Shown piece after piece: positions 6,449 through 15,608 of a DNA stretch of 16,326 nt. Each line of letters starts with the position of its first letter. Position 1 is the first letter of the stretch. The notes under the pieces were generated by a model. It was not told where the DNA came from. It saw nothing but the letters and a program-made list of their open reading frames with translations, and searched no databases. Made by a program: the position numbers and the translations under genes. This DNA is from Entrophospora sp. SA101 (Eukaryota > Glomeromycota > Glomeromycetes > Entrophosporales > Entrophosporaceae), in the NCBI GenBank assembly GCA_958430865.1, contig CAUDNR010004606.1, forward strand, positions 19,446 to 35,771, given 5' to 3'.

Positions 6449-9400
6449 TTAAATTATTTTATCCAGAGTTTTTTCCTCCAAATTAAATCCGCTTTCACCA
6501 AATCCTTTCTTGATATCCTATACAATATTAACACAATTAATATTAATAATAATAACATGATGGTAATAATAATGGTAAATGATATTACTTACTTTAACCT
6601 TATTAGATGTACTAACTACAATAACAATAGAAGTCTCAGGTTTGAATAAGTTTAACAAATATTTTTTCATTAAACCATTCAATTCTTCAATTTTTACAGC
6701 CTTTTTTTGTTATTATTATTTTGAAAAAGTAATATTCTTAATTATTAATTTTTCAATCAATTGATTATCATAATCATAATGGCAATGATGGAAATACCTG
6801 AACTTTTTTAATTAATTCTTTATTATAATCAGCGCTCATATTTTTTAATGATTGATTAATAAAGGAGCTTCTAGCCTGTTTTATTTGTGGGAAAAAATTG
6901 TCAATTATCAATCGCTAATTATTTCTAATGAGTGAAAAAACAATACTTACTGCTTCAACCAATGACGACTTTTAAATTATTTAATCATTTAATTAGCAAA
7001 TTTATATATATATATATATATATATACACAAAAATATATATAATGATAATATCATTTATGTCATTACCTCATTCCTAACTAAAGAATAAATTAAACTACT
7101 TCTTGCACCTTCAAACCCTGTAACGTCGTATTCCATCTGAAAAAGAAAATCAACAAATCAACCAAACAAACAAACAAACAAACAAACAAACAAACAAACA
7201 AACAAATTCAATTATTAAATTTACCTTTTTTTCGGCCAATTTAACAATGACTTTTCTAGCCTCATTAAATGCTAAATAAGCATTTGGAGATTTAAAGACA
7301 TCAAAATAAATAAGACCTAAAGTAAATAAATAAATAAATAAACAAATAATTGTTTTATCTCGTCATTACCAAACAATCTTAAATAAATAATAATGATAAT
7401 AAGGGTGATTACCTGATTCAGGATCAATTTTCAAGCGAGTGCCATAGGCTAAACCTTGACCACGTATCAACTTCCAAAATATTCCCTCCATAGTCTGTAA
7501 AATCTCACATAATACCAACAATGGTGGGTAATCAGGCGAATCAAAAGTATCAGGTCCTTTTTTTATAATTAAATAATCAACAAATACAATTTTATGAATA
7601 GTATATCAATATTTTATTATTTGTATTACCTTTTGTTACATGATAAGAATAAGATCCTTCAATGGTAGGAAGTTTAACGATATAACCCTAGTTAGTAATC
7701 AATACTTTAGTTATTTAAAAAATCAAATTCTTGTGTAATACATAAAGATGGGATATTAAGTATTAATGATCAAAACCTTATTTCCTGGGTTTTTTCCATA
7801 TTCAGTCAAAACCGTTTTAGCCAAAGGTATTGAACCTAATTGTTTGTTAAACTAAACAAAAAAAAATGGGTAAGTTGATATTTTAATATCTCTATTATTA
7901 TTTTTTTTTTTAAAAAAAAAGACTCACTTCTACAATCTTGAAGTTTTTAACCCAAGAACTTATTGGCTTATCCAATTTTAAAATATTTCCAATCACATGA
8001 ATCCTCATGTTTTCAGGTGATGTTACTGTAAATTATATATATATATTTAAATTTTAGATATATATAACCTCACAAATTTAAATGAACAAATATGAACAAC
8101 GTACATATTTTTCTAAATTCGTAAAAGTCTTTAATAACTTTTTCAGGGTTTTTTGATAATTCACTAATAACTTTTGGTAGAAACTTTTCTTGGAATAAAA
8201 CGTCTGAAATAAATTTATTTGAATTTTCTCTATTGTACAACATTGTATTTAATATAGTCGCGGTCATCTAAATAAATAAATAAGTAAATGAATGAATAAA
8301 TAAATGAATAAAATATTTATATGAATAAGTAATAATGTATTGTTTGTTGATTGGTTATTTACTCTTGATCCTTCACGTTTTGACTCTGGTATATTGTTGG
8401 TAATTTTTGCAGCTGTGATCTTTAATCTATATATTAAATTATAATTTATAATCGTAATTTCATTATTGGGAAAAGAATATAACGAATTATTAATTATTAC
8501 CTTTCTGCGGAAAATTCTGTATACCAGAGTATATCACGTAACCACTGAATTCCTTTTTGGTATTTACTTGCCTATAATTAATAAATGATCATTAATCAAC
8601 CATGGTCGATGATGATTAATAATAACATTGATTATTAATACTATAAATATATTTGCCTCCAATTGAAGTTTGATGCTGATAATTTGATCGAAACCACGTC
8701 TTTCACCCATTGCACTATCATACGCGATAGTATCTTTATTCAATTCAGTTATAACTTGTTCATGATCAAGACGAACACCCGTTATAGGGTTGTTGAGTGG
8801 CAAGCCGAATATAGACTCAAGGTAGATTTCAATGTATGGGCGTAGATGACTTGGAATTGTCGATGTTGAAAGATAAACTTTAAGGTTTACAAATGACGAT
8901 TTAACATCTATTATTAATTATTGAATTATTATGTAGGAAGATAATATGTAATCATTTTATATATAATAGGTAATCATGGAAAGAAAGGATACGATCAAAT
9001 TGCGTAAAGTATGGTAAATCTACACTATTATCTTTGTCCAAGTGAGATTGAACTGTATTATTACTTGTGAATAGTAAAACAATAATCCATTAGTTTTTTA
9101 TTATGAAGATCGCCAATTTGATTATCACGAGTAAATTTAACAAAACATACAATTTTCCATAAGGTTTATTCCTTCCAGTTAAGACTTTTATAAATGAAAT
9201 ATTATCGACGTTTGGAGTTGGAATTTTCTCTAAAATAAAAAAGGCAAAACGAAAATATAATTGTTAACAGTCAAAATAAAATTATTTGTGATAATTAGTA
9301 AATTAATAAACTTTTTTACCCATAACTTCCTTTGGCACTGGCACATCATTTTTCCTTTTAGCTTCTTCCAATTTTTCTTTTAGTTTTTTTAAATTTTCAG

Positions 9401-12400
9401 GCCCTAAATCTTTGCGCTGTTTCTCCACACGTTCTTCTTCATCCTTGGACAATTTTTCTGCGAATTTTGCTGATGGTTTACCAAGTAAAATTATACTTGG
9501 ATTATCTAAATAATATCTAATCGATTGTTTTTTTTTTTTAAAAAAAAAATTAAAATCAAAACTTATTTTTAAATTTAATTTTTCCCACCCTCCTATTTAA
9601 AAAAAATCAATACTTACTTTTTCAATAGTTCTATCCAATTTTTTTGATCAAATTTCAATAATTGGTCATAAATTTCAAGATTCTTTATTTTTTTTTCAAG
9701 GTCTTCTCCATTTTCTTTACCATAAATAAAATCTAATTTTTTTTTTCAAAATATAATTATTATGAATAAATAGTAATATTGTTATCATCGTTATTGGTAC
9801 CACATTATAGTATTCAATACCTGGTATAGAATACGTTTGAAAAAAATAGTCAGGATTTGTTTCAACTTCATTTAACATCTATAACATTATTATCATTAAT
9901 ATTTGTCATTAATATTTATTATAATAATAACGACGATGTTATAATAATAATAATAACGATAGTAATAATAGCATCAATAAAAATTTTCTTAATTACTTGT
10001 AACTTGATTCTTTTTATGAGTGTGTTCATCCTTTCCATATCAATTCCATCCTTATGTACAACTCTATTATACAATTCAAATATTTTAGTTGATACTGTTT
10101 CTAATTCTTTAGTTGGAACATTAGAAAACATGGCCTGGATGGTCGTGGTTATTTGATCACTAATCATGGTATTTATGTCTGAAGCGATATAATCCAATAA
10201 TAGTAAAGAGTATTATTATTATTATATATGTTATGACTAATATTATTGTTAGATTAACGTCAGTGTTATTGTTATATTTACCTGTGCATAACGGATCATG
10301 GATTTCAACAAATTCTTTTTGAAATACTGACACAGACGAATCACAGAAATAACTATAAAATACAAATAGCATTAATATATTATTAACATTAATATTAAAA
10401 ATAAATCTCCTCTGATTTGGACTGCTCACTCATTTAAAACTTCCAATGCCTTGATCTCAAAAAAATTCTAAATTATCAAACATATCAATATATATGTAAT
10501 AATATATGAACCATATAATAATAAGTGGATTAATCTTGTGAATTACATTCTTACACTAAACTCAGGACCTTTCCAAAGAATAGAAACATGACCCATTGAT
10601 TCATCATCTTCAGGAAATTCTAGAATCTCTTTTATGGTTTTTTTAAGCGGTGGAGGTTTTGGTGAATCAACAAATGGTCTAAAAATGTATAAAGTAAACA
10701 AATAATATTTACATTTTTTATAACACAAAAGTTATCATAAAATCAATGATAATATTGTTAAAAATACCTTTTGTGTGGTGGTAATGGACCCTTCTTGGCT
10801 ATTCTGCCATCGGCAATATCAAGTGTTTTCAACAGCTTATCTTCTTCAACATTACCAATTAACAAAAGACATAGATTATCAGGTCTATAATAGTCACGAT
10901 GATACTAAATCATAGCTTAGGATTGTTAGTCATAATAATTAATCAAATTAATTAATGTCTAGATCAATTGAATTTAATTTACTTTGCGAACTTTAGTTTA
11001 CAAAAAAAAAAAAAAAACCGAGAAAGTTATTAAATAAATTTGGAATAAATATTTAATGATCATAATAAATTTAAAATAACTACTTTTTTCCACCCCAAGC
11101 TTTCTGAGGCATTCCATCAATCCACCAGTTTCATAACGATATCCACATCCTTCGGGATACATTAATCTCTGAAATCTAAGATTAATTGATTAATCAATTT
11201 ATTGATTCGTTATATAATTCATGCTATAATTAATAAATGCAAAGAATTTGTATTTATTTACCTTCGTTGAGTAAGAGACTCGCCGCTATTTTGAGATCCC
11301 TTTAAAACAAATAAAACAAATAAATGACTTGAATATTTTAATTAAAATATTTATCAATTAGTGCACAAATAATTACCTGCATCTCACTGTAAACGACCTT
11401 TAAATAAAATAATATTATTAATTTCTAAAATCAAATATGGAAAATGAATTGATAAAAATCAAATCATTATTTATTTACTCCTGCATCTTCTCCATTTTCG
11501 TTAATATGATGAACCTAATATAAATAAAAAAAAAACGAATGTATATTAATATTTATGTTTATATGAAAAAGATTCAATGATATTTATATATTACTTCAGT
11601 GTAATAACCAGAATCGGTTAAAGTAGGATATAAAACATGATCAACGTAAATTGGTAACATATTTAAAAAACCCTCACTACCAGCTGTTGTAATTGTGTAA
11701 GATGTGTTGTCTACACCTGTCCATCTAAATATAAACAATACAATTATAAATAATTTGAAAACTAAGTGTAAATACAAACATAATACCAATCACTCGATCG
11801 ATCAATCAATCAATCAATTAATTAATTACGCGTTAGTTCCTTGTGAAAAAGATCTATTTGCAAGAGTGTCAAGAACACCCTTTAATTATAGTAACAGTAA
11901 TAATAATAATAATTATCATTGTTAAAAAACGTATTCACACCATGTTATTATTACTTATTATTATGATTGTAGTTGTGATTTTACCTTGTATGGATACAAT
12001 TCACTACCAAGGAATATCAGACTAAAAATTTTTATTTTAACAAGTAAGAATTTAACGAATTTAATGAATTTAATATCAATTGATGGCAATGTTAAATAAT
12101 CAAATATTACTGTTCTAATGTATGTGGACAGCCATCGTCATCGAATGCTAAAATAAAGTGGTATAATTGCTTGCTTAGTGATGCTCCTCCTTTTATGCAT
12201 ATCATTATTAAAACCAACCTTCAGTTGCAACTGAAAAATATCCATAAACAAGTGGAACTAATAAAATTATTGGAAATTGTTACTAGAATTCAATTATATT
12301 AAAAACATTATTATTGAAAGGTACCTTCGGCTTTAACATTGATGGCTGTTAAACCAGTAACAGAAGATTTATATTTTGTAACTGGAATGTCGAAATCTGT

Positions 12401-12433
12401 TTCAATTTTACGAACAACTTTAAAATTTGTCAT
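6449..12433 (-). CDS. M16-family zinc metalloprotease (35 exons, 1008 aa)
   Basis: Exons, 5' to 3': 12433-12325, 12257-12219, 12147-12111, 12021-11985, 11879-11830, 11724-11595, 11514-11479, 11397-11377, 11299-11262, 11175-11084, 10990-10983, 10904-10768, 10678-10555, 10467-10430, 10352-10282, 10178-9997, 9878-9821, 9732-9618, 9516-9320, 9229-9151, 9063-8993, 8907-8657, 8571-8501, 8426-8363, 8267-8105, 8025-7928, 7851-7777, 7687-7630, 7556-7413, 7316-7225, 7136-7068, 6968-6951, 6875-6798, 6700-6593, 6517-6449. They sum to 3027 nt with phases agreeing at every junction. The inverted zinc motif HTLEH is at residues 58-62 (ligands His58 and His62, catalytic Glu61); the third ligand is probably Glu151 in VVYSEMQG. 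YYRPDNL (about 204-210), a Lys/Glu helix (about 462-499) and RGQGLAYG (848-855) follow the order of pitrilysin clamshell proteases. It fits the roughly 1000-residue cytosolic or uncharacterised fungal M16 branch (C. elegans C05D11.1 and yeast Sdd3 type). No mitochondrial presequence is obvious, which argues against Cym1/PreP. The substrate is presumably short peptides. Confidence 0.93.
7003..7026. repeat. (TA)12 microsatellite in an M16 intron
   Basis: Twelve TA units inside the intron between the 69-nt and 18-nt exons of the M16 gene (7067..6969). Confidence 0.9.
7163..7206. repeat. (CAAA)11 microsatellite in an M16 intron
   Basis: Eleven perfect CAAA units on the plus strand, read as TTTG on the transcribed strand, in the intron 7224..7137. 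It fills about half of that intron and leaves both splice sites intact. Confidence 0.95.
10983..10990 (-). other. 8-nt microexon of the M16 gene
   Basis: TTCGCAAA on the minus strand, flanked by an upstream intron 11083..10991 (GTAGTT...AAG) and a downstream intron 10982..10905 (GTAAAT...TAG). The upstream exon ends in phase 1 and the downstream exon starts in phase 0. The 8 bases supply exactly the missing Ile-Arg-Lys, giving GVEKIRKYHRDYYRP, which matches the family pattern before the YYRPDNL strand. Skipping it leads to a stop within a few codons. Confidence 0.8.
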
Positions 12434-12620
12434 TATTTTTTTCAAATACAACGATAATAATAATGATGATGATGATGAGAAGTCTGCCTAATATTCACAC
12501 ACAGTGCGCACATTATCAAATCAATTATTGTTATAGATTATCAATCATCAGCCACATTTATTATTTACAGAAAAAAATTAATTTTATTCATTTTTCGTAT
12601 TATATTCTCCATCTTTATTA

Positions 12621-13737
12621 TTATGATTTTGATTTTTTTCCCTTATTATTATATTCCGCCATTTCCTTACTATATCTTTCTTTATCTTTTTCGGCTAAAT
12701 TTTTATATGGCTAAATATTAATAAAAATCATGATTAATTAATAATATAACATATAATATATAGCAGAAATATATCCGCAAAATATATTTAAAATGTAACC
12801 TCCGTTTCCTCTTCTGATAAACTCTTCCATTTTTCAGCAAGTTTAGATAAACGAGAAGTGGAACTCTCGCCATCATTTACATTTAAATTCTGCTTAACGA
12901 AATGAATATATGACGTGACGGGTTTCTTTGGAAGATTTGGATCTCTCAATAGTTTTTTGTTTTTCAATCCGCGATGTTGATTCTCAAGCTCGATATCTTC
13001 CAATGTTAAAGAATTTTGCCACTCTTCGTACTTCTTTCTGTACTCATTTTTACCTTGCTGAAATCTTGCTTCGTAGCTCTTTTTAAATAATTTTTTAGTA
13101 AAATAATCATATTAAATGAATGAACAAAATAGAATGCTCATAATAATGATGATAATAAATAATCTTACGCTTTTTTGATCTTTTGATAAATTTTTCCATC
13201 TTTCAGCTAAAACTTTAGAAATGTCGCCTAATTTTTTTAATTCGGGATTTTTTGTTCTTTCACTTTTATATTCATCACTCAAAAAAATTACATAAGGTGA
13301 CCTTGGCTTTTTTGGTTCTGGCTTCGAAATTTTAGGAAGTTTTTCTTTTTATTAAAAAAAAAAAAATCCATGATTGATTAAAATATATTTTTAAAAGAAT
13401 ATACGCTTTCATCACTTTTATTAACTGAAGATTTACCACTATTGGTGGTTTTTTATTAGTTCCAGTCTTAGCCTAGTATCAGTTTAGTCTTACCCTTACC
13501 ACTAGTTTTAGTCTCACCCTTTTCATTAGCTTTCGTTGAAGCAGCCGCACTCGACCTTTCTTTTAATGATACAGTTGCTTGCCTTAAAATACTAATACTA
13601 AAACCACGACTAAGCATTGTCGTTGCTTCTGTTGCTTCCGCTTTAGTTGGATCGATTAAGGCTGCATTAATAATGGCACTTCTTCCCTTTAAACTAGATG
13701 ATGCTATTTGGGAAATTAATGATAGACAACGAAACAT
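12621..13737 (-). CDS. Mitochondrial double HMG-box protein (TFAM/Abf2-like)
   Basis: Four exons: 13737..13494, 13344..13169, 13078..12800 and 12710..12621 (789 nt, 262 aa). The N-terminus (MFRCLSLISQ..., basic, Ser/Ala-rich, no acid until residue 29) looks like a mitochondrial presequence, and RGFS at 44-47 fits an R-3 processing site. HMG box 1 covers about residues 93-162 (KKPRSPYVIFLSDEYKSE ... AERWKNLSKDQKSSYEARF); box 2 covers about 190-257 (KKPVTSYIHFVKQ ... AEKWKSLSEEETEPYKNLAE). Two tandem boxes after a presequence is the plan of Abf2 and TFAM, which bend and compact mtDNA in nucleoids. The tail is basic (KGKKSKS). The first donor is ambiguous: GTAAGG at 13499 and GTAAGA at 13493 both keep the frame and differ by two residues. 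The M16 start codon lies 187 nt beyond the stop on the same strand; the spacer is AT-rich. Confidence 0.88.
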
Positions 13738-13878
13738 TATATTTTCTCTTTTCTATAGATTTTGAATAATCGCACAAGATTTAAAATACTGAAAAAATTA
13801 AATTGATTTTTTAAATCAATCAAATCAATAATAATAATTATTCCGTCATCATTTACCGTGTGAAAAAATTTTCTGATC

Positions 13879-13940
13879 TACAGTCAAACTCGTTTCAACG
13901 AACTATAATTAAATTCGCGTTACAACGAATTTTTTGCTTC
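13879..13940 (+). mobile_element. Tc1/mariner- or pogo-like terminal sequence (one end)
   Basis: A TA dinucleotide is followed by CAGTCAAACTCGTTTCAACG and then a second CGTTACAACGAATT block. CAGT directly after TA, with repeated CGTT..AACG units, is typical of terminal inverted repeats of Tc1/mariner and pogo/Tigger elements, which insert at TA. I could not find the matching opposite end in the window, so the element is truncated or the resemblance is partial. Confidence 0.4.
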
Positions 13941-14154
13941 AAATATTACTGGCAAAATTTGGTGTAATGATCGCATTTTCATTATCACAGCTGAACTCTT
14001 TCTTATTATTATATTCCAATGGACAAAAGTCGCGCACATGTTTTAAAATTAATTTCACAAAAACACACTTAAATAAAAAATGCTACTTTGCAGCTTAGGT
14101 TCATCGAATCGTGCGTGCAAAATTTCATTTCTCTAATACCTTTATTGAGCTAAC

Positions 14155-14178
14155 TTTGACAAAAATTTCTTTGTCAAA
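14155..14178. repeat. Inverted repeat with 9-bp arms
   Basis: TTTGACAAA (14155-14163) and TTTGTCAAA (14170-14178) are perfect reverse complements with a 6-nt spacer. It lies between the transposon-like end and the transposase relic, so it may be an internal element repeat. Confidence 0.5.
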
Positions 14179-14212
14179 CAATGTTTGCTTTGAAAAGATC
14201 TATTGTTCAAAA

Positions 14213-14265
14213 ACGCGTATAATAAATAACTTCATCTGAAATTTTTGAAATATGATAATACGCGT
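14213..14265. promoter_or_regulatory. Pair of ACGCGT sites in inverted context
   Basis: ACGCGTAT at 14213-14220 and ATACGCGT at 14258-14265 are reverse complements around an AT-rich spacer. ACGCGT is the MluI cell-cycle-box core bound by MBF in fungi. Given the location next to transposon debris, an element-internal repeat is just as likely. Confidence 0.25.
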
Positions 14266-14328
14266 CTTGAGACAAGCATCATTTTTAATAAGGGTTTAAA
14301 AAAATCCTTTGAAAATTTTAAGCTCAAA

Positions 14329-14653
14329 ATGTCAACCTTATCAGAAAGTCAACGTGGCGAAATTGCCGGTCTCATAAAAATAATGCACTCAATTACAAAA
14401 TAACTAGAATCGTTGGTGTTCATAGGACGATAGGGTCTCGCATTATTAAAAACTATCATGATGAAAAAGATCTTATCATTAAAAATCAAAATAGTCGTCC
14501 TAAATTATTAAACCATGAAAATCTGCCGAACAAATTAAAAATAAATTTAATGAAAAAACGAGTATCAGTGTTTCAACCAAGGCTATTAAAAGAACCTTAC
14601 ATGAATTAAATATTTTCTGCGGCGAAGTCACTTTCAAAGAACAAATCGATTAG
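14329..14653 (+). pseudogene. Broken Tc1/mariner-type transposase fragment (DNA-binding part only)
   Basis: An ATG at 14329 opens MSTLSESQRGEIAGLIK and runs to a stop at 14401. The reading continues in another frame from about 14398 (KITRIVGVHRTIGSRIIKNY, then the GRPK-hook-like NSRPKLLNHEN) and returns to a third frame from about 14529 (EQIKNKF ... SVSTKAIKRTLHELNIF) up to a stop at 14651. Together this is the paired helix-turn-helix DNA-binding region of Tc1-like transposases: first HTH, a short basic linker, second HTH. At least two frame changes plus stops disable it. The DDE/DDD catalytic domain that should follow is absent; only a short basic remnant to about 14700 can be argued. This is a dead element. 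Confidence 0.75.
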
Positions 14654-14893
14654 ATTAAGAGAATAAATCCACAGTTAGAAAATGGAAGTCTGTCGTTGTA
14701 GTGACGAAAGTAGAGTTGTTAGAATTTATAATAGATTCATTAAGAATTGAATACTAAGTTGCATTTTTTTTGTGACACGGAGATAATTCTTTTATATTTA
14801 AAATGTATCGAGATCATCAGGAACATCTAATGGAAGTTCTTCAAGTCCCTTATAAAAACTTCATTTTATTTAATAATAATAATAATAATAAAA

Positions 14894-15608
14894 TTAATCG
14901 TTTATTATAAATCTTATTGCTTCTTCTTTGGTTGTTGGAATAGGTTTAGATATGTGAGTTGCATTTTATTGCAGAATACTTCCACAATATAATTTCCCAA
15001 TTCATTTTCACCATCTAGGCTTTATACATAGATGCTGTTTTGTTGGATTGACAAAACCAAATCTTTGACATTCTGTATTTGATTCAGGAGAAGTTCTCAG
15101 AGCATTGGAATGAATATCTTTATATCCAATTGGTTTAAATAAATTGGTTCGCAACTAAAATTGAATAAAAAATATATATTAATTAGTACGTGCAGCAATT
15201 TTCCCATGACATGCATCTAACCTTTGATGCTTGTTGGACAATTCTGATATGGATAGTACACAATCAATCATCAGGAGATTTTCCCCGCCGTAATATTACG
15301 TCCATAAATTTTAATATGTAAAGTTGTAATATTTGCATAAAAAATTATGTAATATTTATACTCAATGTAAAACTAAAGAGTTTCGCAACTGTGCAAAAGT
15401 CAAATATGAGGAATTTCTGATTAATTTGATATTATGATGGTATGGAATACCATCACATTCTACTACAATCCGTTTAATATTTTCTTGTGTGAAGGCGAAC
15501 CTCTTCAACATATTAATATAGAATTGAATTAGGATTGTCATTAAACATCATATCAGATGATTTGGTTTTAAACCCTTTTTCAATCCTATATCTTATTGTG
15601 TATGTAAC
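14894..15608 (-). pseudogene. Decayed protein-coding gene, unknown family
   Basis: Six coding-like segments lie in order on the minus strand: 15608-15513 (RYRIEKGFKTKSSDMMFNDN), 15511-15362 (MLKRFAFTQENIKRIVVECD), 15292-15179 (ELSNKHQRLDACHGKIAA), 15154-15008 (FKPIGYKDIHSNALRTSPES), 15015-14965 (DGENELGNYIVEVFCNK) and 14962-14894 (HISKPIPTTKEEAIRF, then a stop). The amino-acid texture is protein-like throughout, and segments 4 to 6 follow one another with 1-2 base frame changes, so small indels broke a continuous frame. A TTTTAG acceptor at 15155-15160 suggests one real intron before segment 4; the other gaps are not good introns. I do not recognise the family. It lies beside the transposase relic, suggesting a gene-poor, decaying patch. 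Confidence 0.55.

Larger units (their letters stand above)
13738..14328. other. Gene-free region upstream of the HMG gene
   Basis: AT-rich with no supported coding exon. It holds the probable HMG-gene promoter, a transposon-terminus-like sequence, a 9-bp-arm inverted repeat and two ACGCGT sites. Base composition is less AT-extreme than in the introns to the left, which fits inserted DNA. Confidence 0.45.

Noticed and set aside
7163..7206. Regular repeats considered as a CRISPR-like array
   Set aside because: The units are 4 bp with no spacers, so it is a microsatellite; no cas-like genes are present and the DNA is eukaryotic.
9530..9550. T-run followed by A-run as a terminator or hairpin
   Set aside because: It lies inside an M16 intron, and such poly-T/poly-A pairs are common across this AT-rich window.
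9857..10156. 99-codon plus-strand frame
   Set aside because: It overlaps M16 exons 10178-9997 and 9878-9821 and their intron on the other strand; the product is Ile-rich and unlike a protein family.
12427..12714. 95-codon plus-strand frame
   Set aside because: It is antisense to the M16 start, the spacer and the last HMG exon; its composition (Tyr, His, Ile, Ser) reflects AT-rich complement sequence.
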